A DNA stretch of 64,000 nt from Pantoea ananatis LMG 2665. Lineage in GTDB: Bacteria; Pseudomonadota; Gammaproteobacteria; Enterobacterales; Enterobacteriaceae. Shown here piece after piece: positions 28,410 through 36,836 of the stretch. Location of the stretch: assembly GCF_000710035.2 (NCBI RefSeq), contig NZ_JMJJ01000004.1, positions 186,001-250,000 of the forward strand, given 5' to 3'. How positions within the stretch are numbered: the stretch's first letter is position 1; every line of letters begins with the position of its first letter. The notes below the pieces were generated by a model. It saw only the letters and a program-made list of their open reading frames with translations, ran no database searches and had not been told where the DNA came from. The translations under genes were made by a program, and so were the position numbers.

Positions 28410-28439
28410 CAAGATCCCGGCACCAGCGCCGGGATCTTG
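28410..28439. terminator. hairpin after cdiI
   Basis: CAAGATCCCGGC and GCCGGGATCTTG form a perfect 12-bp stem with a six-base loop, four bases past the cdiI stop. No T-run, but stem stability and position suggest a shared transcription end with the convergent symE remnant. Confidence 0.65.
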
Positions 28440-28455
28440 CTATCAACCGTTAGAC

Positions 28456-28667
28456 TTACCCACAATACCCGTCCCCACGCCTGTACACTGGCAGATCGCC
28501 GGTGTCGTTCAGCACTCCCGGAAACCCTTCCAGCCACAGCTTCATCTTCTGCCGGTTGACGTAAGCCATGCTCAGCCCCTCGGCACAGCCGTAAAGCTCG
28601 CGGGTGTTCTGGGTGGTGATCACGATACAGTCGTGCATCACCCGGATCTTAATCGGCATCCCGTCCC
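28456..28667 (-). pseudogene. SymE-family toxin, C-terminal remnant
   Basis: The frame from the IS boundary reads GMPIKIRVMHDCIVITTQNT and continues RELYGCAEGLSMAYVNRQKM to a stop after GDGYCG. G-x-P-V/I-x-x-R-V-M-x-x-C-I-V-I-T is the AbrB/SpoVT-like core of SymE proteins, type I toxins that act on RNA/nucleoids. The N-terminal half is gone: an IS3-family element begins at 28668. SymE-like genes are commonly found beside CDI and Rhs modules, so this is probably the leftover of another toxin cassette. Confidence 0.72.
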
Positions 28668-29854
28668 TGTGTAAGCATCCCACTTAAATGAACCATTCAC
28701 TTTTAGAAATCTTCCGACATACTGATTATGTCCCCTGAGGAGATCGCTATGCGTAAGATCCGATTTACTCAGCACCAGATCATCGCTGTTCTTAAGTCCG
28801 TCGAAGCCAGGCGAACTGTTAAGGATGTCTGCCGTGAAGCCGGTATCTCTGAAGCCAGCTATTACAACTGGAAGCAGCTGATATCAAAAAAGTAAAAGAT
28901 CTTGAGGACGAAAATCTTCGTCTGAAGCAGATGTTTGCCGACCTGAGTCTGGAAAATCGTGCGTTAAAAGATGTCATCGAAAAAAGCTTTAAAACCAGCG
29001 ATGAAGCGTGAGCTTGTCAGCTATCTGAGGGTGCAATTTTCTATGAGCTTACGCCAGGCATGCAGGACATTGTCGCTGAGCAAGACGGTATTTCGTTATC
29101 AGCCGGATACGCGACGGGATGAGCCCGTGATCCTGGCGCTGACAGAAGCGGCTGAACGTTATCCTCGGTACGGTTATAAGAAGCTGTTCCAGGTGCTGCG
29201 CAGACAGGGTAATGCCTTGAATCACAAGCGCGTTCACCGGATTTACTGCCAGCTGAAACTGAATTTACGCCGTAAGGGAAAACTGCGCCTGCCGGTGCGC
29301 AATCCGGCTCCCCTGGCAACACCAGAGGCGATGAACCAGAGCTGATCCATCGATATTATGCATGATGCGCTGGTGTGTGGCTGACGCTTCAGGATCTTCA
29401 ACGTGGTGGATGATTTTAACCGGGAAGCGCTGGCGAACAAAATTGATCTGAATATCCCGTCACTGCGGGTTGTGAGAGTGCTGGATAGGATCGTGGCAAA
29501 CCGCGGATATCCGCTGAAGATGAGGATGGACAATGGCCCCGAGCTGGTCTCGCTGACACTTGCGCAGTGGGCAGAAGAACATGGCGTGATGCTGGAGTTT
29601 ATCAGGCCGGGTAAGCCGACGCAGAACGCTTTTATCGAACGGTTCAACCGCACGTACCGGACAGAAATACCGGATTTTTATCTGTTCAGAACACTGAACG
29701 AAGCACGGGAAATTACAGTACGCTGGCTGGCTGAATATAACAGCGAGCGCCCCCATGAATCCCTGAATAACCTGACGCCGGAGGAATATCGGCTGATGGC
29801 TGAAACCCGGGAAATCTCAAAAGTGCGTGGAACTAAAACTGGTGTGCTTACACA
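28668..29854 (+). mobile_element. degenerate IS3-family (IS407-group-like) insertion sequence
   Basis: About 1187 bp bounded by imperfect inverted repeats, TGTGTAAGCATCCCACTT at the left (28668) and, on the complementary strand from 29854, TGTGTAAGCACACCAGTT. Inside are orfA- and orfB-like frames typical of IS3-family transposases. The flanking four bases are TCCC on the left and GCAG on the right, so there is no target duplication. orfA has an internal deletion and orfB has two nonsense changes plus a missing base near its end, so the element cannot move by itself. Confidence 0.85.
28749..28895 (+). pseudogene. IS3-family transposase orfA, truncated by an internal deletion
   Basis: 48 codons beginning MRKIRFTQHQIIAVLKSVEA, then GISEASYYNWK, the helix-turn-helix of IS407-group OrfA. 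After NWK about 20 bases expected for the conserved SKYGG region are missing, shifting the frame to a stop after QLISKK. The rest of OrfA (DLEDENLRLKQMFADLSLEN, the leucine-zipper region) is still readable in another frame from about 28884 to 29010. Confidence 0.85.
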
Positions 29855-29945
29855 GCAGCTTGCGCGTCTGCGGCGGTGTCCGGTAACGGTGAGGATTGAT
29901 GAAGGGGGCCAGATCATCACCGTTGAGGCACAGTCAGGCAGCTAA
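28971..29945 (+). pseudogene. IS3-family transposase orfB (DDE integrase), nonsense and frameshift mutations
   Basis: The first part (to 29345) carries the HTH_21 region ELVSYLRVQFSMSLRQACRT and HKRVHRIYCQLKLNLRRKGK. It ends at TGA where the family has Trp in MNQSWSID, and a second TGA follows at 29382-29384, before RFRIFNVVDDFNREAL. The remaining DDE core resumes from 29403 with RMDNGPEL and the catalytic Glu region IERFNRTYRTEIPDF. Near 29818 one A of the expected ATCTCAAAAAGT is missing, so the normal stop is skipped and the frame runs through the IS end into flanking DNA to 29945. Confidence 0.85.
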
Positions 29946-29948
29946 AAT
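29855..29948 (+). other. gene fragment right of the IS (not the missing part of symE)
   Basis: Beyond the IS end the frame reads QLARLRRCPVTVRIDEGG then QIITVEAQSGS and stop. This does not look like the N-terminus of SymE on either strand, so the IS flanks come from different loci. The fragment is too short to name. Confidence 0.4.
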
Positions 29949-29952
29949 AAAA

Positions 29953-29986
29953 AAGCCGGAAGGATCGTAAAGATCGCTTCCGGCTT
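29953..29986 (-). terminator. intrinsic terminator of the orphan immunity gene
   Basis: AAGCCGGAAG(G)ATC and GATCGCTTCCGGCTT form a long stem; on the minus strand it is followed by TTTTTTATTTT. It lies 24 bases beyond the stop of the SUKH-like gene at 30010. Confidence 0.85.
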
Positions 29987-30009
29987 ATTTTAATCATAGT
30001 TAATTTGGA

Positions 30010-30372
30010 TTAGGCACTTAACTTATAAATATCTTTAGCTTCTTCATCCATATCCAGACTTCCAAGAGCACCCAGATCTAAGCTATAGACCAGTTCACTA
30101 TTGTCTTTCACATTTATAAAATAACCAAGGTCACCATCCTGACCTATTAATAAATAATCTGGCTCAACATCTTGTATAGTGTATGTTTCGTTTCGTTCTA
30201 CAATGTCTTTATAATTATAAAGATATACAGTATCTCCCTGAGGGGTCTGGATCTCATAAGTATCCGTATCTTTTATTTCCTCAGATGAGAACTGTTTGTA
30301 TTTATTTGTAAGTTTGATATTGAGACTGCTCTCAGCAACCTTAAGCCCATCTAAAATTTCATCTTTATTCAT
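30010..30372 (-). CDS. SMI1/KNR4 (SUKH)-like immunity protein
   Basis: A 120-residue acidic soluble protein. PDYLLIGQDGDLGYFINVKD in the middle has the hydrophobic-Gly-x-Asp-Gly-Gly/Leu pattern of SUKH-superfamily immunity proteins, and the protein starts MNKDEILDGLKVAESSLNIK, the helix that opens that fold. SUKH proteins neutralise nuclease tips of polymorphic toxins. It lies directly downstream of the orphan Rhs tip with a nuclease-like SHH motif, so it is probably its partner. It is intact although the toxin reading frame has nonsense mutations. Confidence 0.75.
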   Translation of the reverse strand: MNKDEILDGLKVAESSLNIKLTNKYKQFSSEEIKDTDTYEIQTPQGDTVYLYNYKDIVERNETYTIQDVEPDYLLIGQDGDLGYFINVKDNSELVYSLDLGALGSLDMDEEAKDIYKLSA

Positions 30373-30406
30373 AACAATTCACCTATTTTTTTCAAGCGGC
30401 AGCATA

Positions 30407-31279
30407 TTAAATATCAAAAAATGGATTGCTCATATTACCTTCTCTGAGTCCGTCAAAATATTTAAATGCATCACTGAGAGATTTACGGGCCTGATTAGTG
30501 GGCACGCCAGCATCTAACATTTCTTTATAGCTAATATTAAATTCTTGCCTCAGGGTTGTATCCCAGCCACCCGTCGTAGCTCTTCGGGCGCGCTGTGCAG
30601 CACTGATAGCAGCATGCGGGCTACCAGATGATGATTTTAATAAAGTTGCAGGCACAGAATTTCTTTGATAACCACTAATCCTTTTCTTGGCTCAGGCATC
30701 TTGAACAGGATGATGACTTTGTACAAAACCATCAGCTTTACTATTTGTATGCCCTGCTGAGCGATTGATTCCCGGAGATAATTTTCCGTGAGGATCGACA
30801 TCGCCAGTTTTATAGCCATTTGGAGCGCTACACTTATTCAACCCCAACGGGTCGATCCAACTCAGCGGGTTCGGCGCATACTGATAAAGGTTCCAGCCGC
30901 CTTCCAGCCCTATCGGATCCTGAACCGTAAACCGTCCCACCAGGGGATCGTAATAGCGGAACAGATTGTAGTGTAGACCGGTTTCGCTGTCCGCATACTG
31001 GCCCGCATAGCGCAGCGGCTGATGGGGCAGGGCAGACTGTTTTGCCAGCCGGGTAAAGCCCTCTGTCTGCCGGCGCACCTCGCCAAAGCTGCCTTACTGA
31101 CCGCTCCAGCGAATATCGCCCCGTTCATCGGTCACCTCTAGCGGCGCACCGTTAATATCGGTGTTAAACCACAACATATCGGCCCGGCCACCCTCTGACA
31201 TATGATCAATGCGCGCCAGCGGGCTCCGGGCCTTGTTGGGATCGTATACATAGGTCTGACGCTGACGGTTCTCCTGCTG
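30407..31279 (-). pseudogene. orphan Rhs C-terminal module with SHH-type (HNH/EndoVII-like) toxin
   Basis: The segment repeats the last ~145 codons of the Rhs core ([44 protein letters not shown]) and then a different tip. The tip reads [13 protein letters not shown], stop, AKKRISGYQRNSVPATLL, then SGSPHAAISAAQRARR, matching the SHH signature of HNH/EndoVII-like toxins. Two in-frame nonsense codons are visible: TAA for Tyr in SGQYGSFGEV near 31096-31098, and TGA for Trp at 30692-30694. There is no start or secretion domain. It is a displaced tip cassette, usable only after recombination with a full rhs gene. Confidence 0.8.
30836..31279 (-). repeat. direct repeat of the rhs core end (copy 2 at about 32404-32840)
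   Basis: About 440 bases are nearly identical, in the same orientation, to 32404-32840 in the full rhs gene, with scattered substitutions. Both copies end at the codons for DPLGL, exactly where the variable toxin tips begin. Recombination between them would delete the deaminase tip and its immunity gene and fuse the SHH tip to the full Rhs protein. Confidence 0.85.
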
Positions 31280-31290
31280 CCTCTGTAAAA

Positions 31291-31629
31291 GATAATAGAT
31301 GTCATATATAATATCTCTACCTTATCTAGCTGAGAAATTATTAGGCTCTATATTTATTGTTGTTTTTCAAAAAATCCTTCTATGAATTAAACTATTTCAA
31401 TCTAGATCTCATGCGGATTAAATCTATTTTAAAATATAATTTTCTTGAGCGTCAGGGAATGTCATTTTTATTGGCTTTGAAGTTTAATAAAAAACTTAAA
31501 GGTGTTCATTTAACATTGAAGCCATAACACGACAATTGCTTATTAAGAAGTTATTTAATTTATAAGTTGAGGCTTGCCCTAGGTTATGCATTTGAATGAT
31601 AACCAGGAACAGAGCAAGCCAATTTGAAT
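31291..31629. other. AT-rich spacer between tip modules
   Basis: Homology to the rhs core ends near 31280 and the following ~340 bases are AT-rich with no supported gene. GGCTTG (31572) and CAAGCC (31615) could pair over a long distance, but I would not call a terminator from that. Confidence 0.4.
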
Positions 31630-32010
31630 TTAATTTTTTATTATTATATCAATACTGCTGTCTTCAAATATTTTTTTTAAAAAATGTTTAAGATTATTTA
31701 TTTCTTTGGCATTTTTTAGTACAGCTAAGTACTGCTTAGCCCCTGCTTTTAACGCAGCATTATCGTTAAGATAAACAATTAAATTTTCATCATCAAGCTC
31801 GACTTTTTCGATAGCATCAGCAATTTCATATTCAGTGGAGTCACTTTGAAAACCTATACATTCATCGACTGTAAGATCATCTTCATCAAATCTCCCAATA
31901 ATGAAATAATTTTTAGGATCGTTGTAATCATCCCCAACAGCTACAGTGAGTACATCATCTTCATTTGTACAGCTAATACAAATAGCATCAATTTTTTTAG
32001 TCATATTCAT
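31630..32010 (-). CDS. candidate immunity protein of the Rhs deaminase toxin
   Basis: An acidic protein of about 126 residues beginning MNMTKKIDAICISCTNEDDV, with further in-frame ATGs two codons up- and downstream. AGGA of the rhs stop region (TAAGGATG) serves as the ribosome-binding site, so it is coupled to rhs. Position immediately after the toxin tip is the main evidence. The mix of short strands (GDDYNDPKNYFIIGRFDEDD) and late helices would fit the small immunity families paired with deaminase toxins, such as Imm10, but I cannot confirm a family. Confidence 0.7.
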   Translation of the reverse strand: MNMTKKIDAICISCTNEDDVLTVAVGDDYNDPKNYFIIGRFDEDDLTVDECIGFQSDSTEYEIADAIEKVELDDENLIVYLNDNAALKAGAKQYLAVLKNAKEINNLKHFLKKIFEDSSIDIIIKN

Positions 32011-32018
32011 AATCATCC

Positions 32019-35000
32019 TTAGCCAGAACAGCTTTTTGCTTTAGTCGATTTTTTACCTGATGCTGACCATGTGTGCTTATCACCTTCGTCAGTTGGCCAG
32101 TTATATACAACGTCTGCACCTGTATTCACTTTAAAAGTATTCATTTTTCCACGACATGAAGTACATGGAGGATATTGTCCATCAATAACCAGCTTGTCGC
32201 CAGGAGAGGCAATCTGATCTAACTCCCTTGTAATGCGGGCTTCAGTGTGTGTCGCTAGTGAACTTTGTGGAAAACCAAGAGCCTTTTCTTCGGGGGTCAT
32301 ATTCCCACTTTGCCAAACGCCCTGAGCTTTAATTCTACCTTCATTATCATAGAGTGTAGCATTTGCAGTATGTGTTCCTTTGCCAGTCCCAAATGCCAAG
32401 CCTAAAGGGTCAATCCATTTAAGAGGGTTCGGCGCATACTGATAAAGGTTCCAGCCGCCTTCCAGCCCTATCGGGTCCTGAACCGTGAACCGTCCCACCT
32501 GCGGGTCGTAATAGCGGAACAGATTGTAGTGTAGACCGGTTTCGCTGTCCGCATACTGGCCCGCATAGCGCAGCGGCTGATGGGGCAGGGCAGACTGTTT
32601 TGCCAGCCGGGTAAAGCCCTCCGTCTGTCGGCGTACCTCGCCAAAGCTGCCGTACTGACCGCTCCAGCGGATATTGCCCCGTTCATCGGTCACCTCTAGC
32701 GGCGCACCGTTAATATCGGTGTTAAACCACAGCACATCGCCCCGGCCGCCTGCTGCCATATGGTCGATGCGCGCCAGCGGGCTCCAGGCCTCGTTGGGAT
32801 CGTACACGTAGGTCTGGCACTGGCCGTTTTCATGCTGCTCCTGTAACAGGCGATAGCCCTGCCACAGAAAACGGACTTCTTTACGATCGTGCTGGGTGCT
32901 GACCACTTTGCGGGTGCGCCTGCCCAGCGCATCATAATGATAATGCGCGGTAAACCCGCCGTCCGGGCCATTGCCTTTGGCGCTGATGAGTCGGTTTTCG
33001 GCGTCATAGGTAAAATGCTGCTCATGCAGGCCGCTGCGTCGACTGACCAGGTTGCCCCAGTCATCGTACTTCATAAACAGGTTCTGCCAGTGATGCACTC
33101 GATTGTCGGTAACCGGCAACGCGTGCAGTGCATCGTCGTTTGCCGCCAGGTTGTCCGCATTATCGTAAGTAAAATGCGAGGTGCTGTGGCCCTGTCTGGC
33201 TTCGTAGTGCTTCAGTAGGCGGCCTTCATCATCGTAACCATAGATAATGTCGCCGCGCAGCGTATCACTGACAGACTCCAGTTCACTGCGTGCCGAATAG
33301 CGGAAAGCGCGTTCCAGAATGGCTTTTTCCGGTAGCACCACCTCGCTATGCAATTCACTGCGCTGCATCGTGCGCCTGCCAAGGCTGTCGTACTGACGCG
33401 CCTGCTCACGCGCGCCCTGACTGCGGAAAATTTCCCGATGCAGGCGGTCGCGGGTAAATTCACTGACCAGTTGCTGATTAAAGCGAATCGCGCTGACATG
33501 GCCAGAGCCATAGTGCAACCAGGCAAGTTGCTGTTCACCCGGCAGGGTCAGATGGGTGAGGTTGCCCAGCGCATCCCATTCGTAATCCAGTTTCCCGTTT
33601 ATACCGGCTTCTGTTAACAGCTGACCTGCGACGTCATAGGTAAAGGCGATTTCATCTTCTTCGATACCAAGCGCCATTCCGTCGCTGGTCGGCGTGCGAA
33701 CCAGGCTGGCAAGTTGACCGCTACGATGACGCCGGTAGTGGTATTCTGCATGCTGCGTTGTGCGCCGGGTAATCAAGCCGCTGTCGTCGTAGCTAAAGCG
33801 CTGCCAGCGTCGGGCTATGCCACCGTCATTAGCGGGCTGGCCATTTTCCTGTAAACCAATGAGAAAACCACGAGCATTCCATTCCATATTGCGTGAGGTC
33901 TTATCGGGCCGTATCTCACTCAATGGACGGCCGAGCGGATCGCAGGTAAAGCGATAGTCACCGCCGTTGCCGTTTTCCAGCCGCAGCAGATTACCACGGG
34001 CATCGTAATGCCAGCGACGCGTACGACCAATGCGGTCCGTCAGGCTCACCGGTAATCCGAGTGCGTTATAGGTCCAGCGGACTTCGGTTTCCAGCGGATC
34101 GCACCACGCACTGAGCTGCCCCTGGGTGTTCCAGTGCAGGGTTTCCCGGCTGCCGTCTGGATGGATAATGGCGCAGAGTTGTCCCTTGTCATTCCACTCG
34201 CGCTGGGTGACATGACCTTCAGCATCCACGCTGCGAACAAGCTGGCCAAATCGGTCGTAGCTAAACGTCGTTACGCTGCCAGAGCAGTCGGTGCGCTGCG
34301 TCAGCAGCCCTTGTCGGTTCCATTCCAGCTTCACCACGCCGCCCGTTGCATCGGTAATGCTGTCTGGCAGCAGTTCTGTGTCATCAGGGTAGTGATAGGT
34401 GGTGACGTTATTGAGCGCATCGGTTTCAGTCAGCAGGCGAACATTAAGATCGTAAGCCGCCTGAGTCGCGCTCAGATCGGGATAGTCCGTACGGATCACA
34501 CGGTCAGTCATGCGGAACCAGTGATAAGTGGTTCGACGTCCGACCGGATCGATCTCCTGCGTCATGCGACCATAGCGGTCCCAGTTGCTGCAGCGCATGG
34601 CGCCGCCGGGCATAATCACATCGCACAACTCGCCTGCGCGATAAACCAGCATGGTCTGGCGGCCGTCGAAGTCGGTGAAGCGGGCGACATGATCGTCATC
34701 GTCAATGAGCCAGTGAGCTTCAACGCCGTCATCACGTCGCGCGCGTCGGATGCCATTATCAAAATCGTACTCAAAATCCAGCTGCTCGCCGCCGCTGTGA
34801 CGGAAGGCTACCACTCTTGGGAGGCCATCGATCTCCTGCCAGCGATACTCACTTAGCAGGCCATTCATATCTTCATGGGCCACCATCAGGCCATCGCGCC
34901 ACTGGAAGCGTCGGCGCACGCTACCGCCCCGGCCCGTTACCGTAACGAGTTGGCCGATATCATCATAAGCGTAACTGACCAGACAAATATCGTCATCCAG

Positions 35001-36227
35001 CCAGGCACCTGCAAGCCTGTTATTCGCATAGCGGCAGGTTACGCGCTGACCGGCGCTGTCTGCCAGCGCGGCCAATGTGTGATCGGGGTTCCAGTCGAAC
35101 TGAATCTCATTGCCGCAGGGCTCGGTCAGGCAGAGGGGAAGAGAAGGGGCATCATCGCGCAGGGGCATAAAATGCCAGCGCTCACCGCTGATGTCATACA
35201 ATGACCAACTGTCGTCCCGATGATGTTCCAGCCAGCGTTTCTCCGCTTCGCAGTAGGTACGCTGGCCTTTTGGCACCAGAGGAAAAGAGACGTAATCGCC
35301 GGAGGACGCACGCCAGACCAGCCCATCCTGGTAGCGTTCCAGCCGTGTTTCCCAGAACAGGTTCCAGCCACGGCCTAATACGCTGTCGCCGGGATTACCG
35401 CTGCGCCAGTAGCGCTGCCAGCGTAGCGGCAGCCGGGAGGGCAGCACAAAATCCAGTTCATCATCGCCGCTAAGAAACTTCTGGCCGCTTACGATATCAA
35501 CGGGACGGGCAAGAATACCTGCGGCCGCCACACCGGTCATCAAGGCACCAGCACGGCAGGCCACCCGGGCGATTTTATTGATGCCGGGAATCTTGCTCAG
35601 TAATTTACCCAGCGCGCCGACCTTGCCAGCCGCACCGCCCACGCCACCGGCCAGCCCGGCAAACAGCAGGGTAAGATCGGAGGCTTTATAAACCCATTCG
35701 GGCACTTCAGGTTGGATAGGCAGCGTTTGTTCAGGCTCGCCGCCGATATAGACGTTGTCAGAGCCCGTCATCACTTTGGCATCGCAGGTGGTGCGATCGT
35801 CGATGCGTGATGCAGGCAGGCCGTTGATGTACACCCGGGAGGAGCCTTCCGCCATCTGCTGCGGACCATCGTCCTTGCAGGCCACTATGCTGTTGGTGGC
35901 CATGGCGGCAGGTTTACTGTTAATAAAGACGTTGGGCGAACCGGTGGTAATCTTGCCCTTTGGGGTCATGCTGGCCGCCCCAGCATCCGCTATTCCATCT
36001 CGCGCGGCGGTGGCCAGTTCGCCAGTAAGGTAACCCACGCCGATACTGAGTCCAACCAGCAATACGCCCACGCCAAGGCAGGAGGCGCCTATCCCGGCAA
36101 TCATCAATGCACCCGCAGCAATACCGCCCGCCGCAGCGATCAGTCCACCGACGATAGTGCCTGCAATCATGCCCGCCAGGGCATGAGAGTGACCGATATC
36201 ATCGCCGAGGCGTGCAGCTTCAAACAT
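32019..36227 (-). CDS. rhs: PAAR-Rhs effector with C-terminal deaminase-like toxin (type VI secretion)
   Basis: A 1402-residue type VI secretion effector. Residues 15-75 are hydrophobic, with Gly/Ala-rich helices of the kind bound by Eag chaperones. A PAAR-like domain follows (about 85-170: GSPNVFINSKPAAM, VYINGLPASRIDDRTTCDAK, GSDNVYIGGEP), and a second hydrophobic stretch (185-240). RHS/YD repeats run from about 250 to 1235. The core ends at [19 protein letters not shown] and DPLGL (1277). The 125-residue tip has HTEAR (His1327, Glu1329) and PPCTSCRGK (Cys1355, Cys1358), the H-x-E / P-C-x-x-C zinc site of cytidine-deaminase-like toxins. Substrate (DNA, RNA or nucleotide) is unknown. EagR-like chaperone upstream, immunity downstream. 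No T6SS structural genes are in the window. Confidence 0.92.
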   Translation of the reverse strand: MFEAARLGDDIGHSHALAGMIAGTIVGGLIAAAGGIAAGALMIAGIGASCLGVGVLLVGLSIGVGYLTGELATAARDGIADAGAASMTPKGKITTGSPNVFINSKPAAMATNSIVACKDDGPQQMAEGSSRVYINGLPASRIDDRTTCDAKVMTGSDNVYIGGEPEQTLPIQPEVPEWVYKASDLTLLFAGLAGGVGGAAGKVGALGKLLSKIPGINKIARVACRAGALMTGVAAAGILARPVDIVSGQKFLSGDDELDFVLPSRLPLRWQRYWRSGNPGDSVLGRGWNLFWETRLERYQDGLVWRASSGDYVSFPLVPKGQRTYCEAEKRWLEHHRDDSWSLYDISGERWHFMPLRDDAPSLPLCLTEPCGNEIQFDWNPDHTLAALADSAGQRVTCRYANNRLAGAWLDDDICLVSYAYDDIGQLVTVTGRGGSVRRRFQWRDGLMVAHEDMNGLLSEYRWQEIDGLPRVVAFRHSGGEQLDFEYDFDNGIRRARRDDGVEAHWLIDDDDHVARFTDFDGRQTMLVYRAGELCDVIMPGGAMRCSNWDRYGRMTQEIDPVGRRTTYHWFRMTDRVIRTDYPDLSATQAAYDLNVRLLTETDALNNVTTYHYPDDTELLPDSITDATGGVVKLEWNRQGLLTQRTDCSGSVTTFSYDRFGQLVRSVDAEGHVTQREWNDKGQLCAIIHPDGSRETLHWNTQGQLSAWCDPLETEVRWTYNALGLPVSLTDRIGRTRRWHYDARGNLLRLENGNGGDYRFTCDPLGRPLSEIRPDKTSRNMEWNARGFLIGLQENGQPANDGGIARRWQRFSYDDSGLITRRTTQHAEYHYRRHRSGQLASLVRTPTSDGMALGIEEDEIAFTYDVAGQLLTEAGINGKLDYEWDALGNLTHLTLPGEQQLAWLHYGSGHVSAIRFNQQLVSEFTRDRLHREIFRSQGAREQARQYDSLGRRTMQRSELHSEVVLPEKAILERAFRYSARSELESVSDTLRGDIIYGYDDEGRLLKHYEARQGHSTSHFTYDNADNLAANDDALHALPVTDNRVHHWQNLFMKYDDWGNLVSRRSGLHEQHFTYDAENRLISAKGNGPDGGFTAHYHYDALGRRTRKVVSTQHDRKEVRFLWQGYRLLQEQHENGQCQTYVYDPNEAWSPLARIDHMAAGGRGDVLWFNTDINGAPLEVTDERGNIRWSGQYGSFGEVRRQTEGFTRLAKQSALPHQPLRYAGQYADSETGLHYNLFRYYDPQVGRFTVQDPIGLEGGWNLYQYAPNPLKWIDPLGLAFGTGKGTHTANATLYDNEGRIKAQGVWQSGNMTPEEKALGFPQSSLATHTEARITRELDQIASPGDKLVIDGQYPPCTSCRGKMNTFKVNTGADVVYNWPTDEGDKHTWSASGKKSTKAKSCSG

Positions 36228-36244
36228 GATAATTGCCCTTGTCG

Positions 36245-36682
36245 TTAAGCGTTAAAACGAAAACTTTTAAGCAGTGCCTGGAACTGTTCGCTGTCCGCGT
36301 CACCAATGGCGGACGTAGAGGTCATGGTAAAGACCAGTACTTTGTGACCATCGGGCGTGAAGACCGACTGCTGTTGCCAGATACGTTTGCCGTCACGCAG
36401 AAAACTGGCGTGTACGCATTCACCCTGTAGCAGCGCGTCACCCAATACCGCAGCGCTGCGTTCGGTTTGTTTCCATCCCTTTATGTGTTTTTGCATTAGC
36501 GTGAGCTGACGGTCGATGTACGCAGGCAGCGTTTCACCCTCGTTAAGCGTATCGCGTGAAATATTAAAAGCGGGAGCAGTGGCATCAGAGGCGGTGAAAG
36601 CATTGACCGTGCGGTCCTGATAATCATCAGGCAGTGTGATTTGGCCTTCAGTAAACAGACAAGCGATGTTTGAGCCTGACAT
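36245..36682 (-). CDS. EagR/DcrB-like (DUF1795) T6SS effector chaperone
   Basis: A 145-residue soluble protein beginning MSGSNIACLFTEGQITLPDD, with YQDRTVNAF and a C-terminal EQFQALLKSFRFNA. This is the DUF1795 fold of EagR/EagT6 chaperones, which hold the N-terminal membrane helices of PAAR-Rhs effectors and load them onto VgrG. It lies 17 bases upstream of the rhs gene on the same strand, the standard eagR-rhs-immunity order. Confidence 0.85.
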   Translation of the reverse strand: MSGSNIACLFTEGQITLPDDYQDRTVNAFTASDATAPAFNISRDTLNEGETLPAYIDRQLTLMQKHIKGWKQTERSAAVLGDALLQGECVHASFLRDGKRIWQQQSVFTPDGHKVLVFTMTSTSAIGDADSEQFQALLKSFRFNA

Positions 36683-36809
36683 CGTGCAGATTCCCTATCC
36701 TTAAGATGTGCTCAAGTTTGTCATGAAAAGCGGCGAATCTCCAGCAAAGGCATGCGCAGAGAGAGGGCGTAAATGTAATGTCAGAATAATCCTGATCGCG
36801 ATGCAAACA

Positions 36810-36830
36810 ATGGCCTCCTGGTGAGGCCAT
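36810..36830 (-). terminator. hairpin after the Gly-rich lipoprotein gene
   Basis: ATGGCCTC and GAGGCCAT form a perfect 8-bp stem with a five-base loop, six bases beyond the lipoprotein stop. On the minus strand it is followed by a weak TGTTTG tract. Confidence 0.6.
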
Positions 36831-36836
36831 CATGTG

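Noticed and set aside
34134..34856. A 240-codon open frame antisense to rhs
   Set aside because: It mirrors the codon structure of the YD repeats, has no homologous features, and rhs on the other strand is certain.
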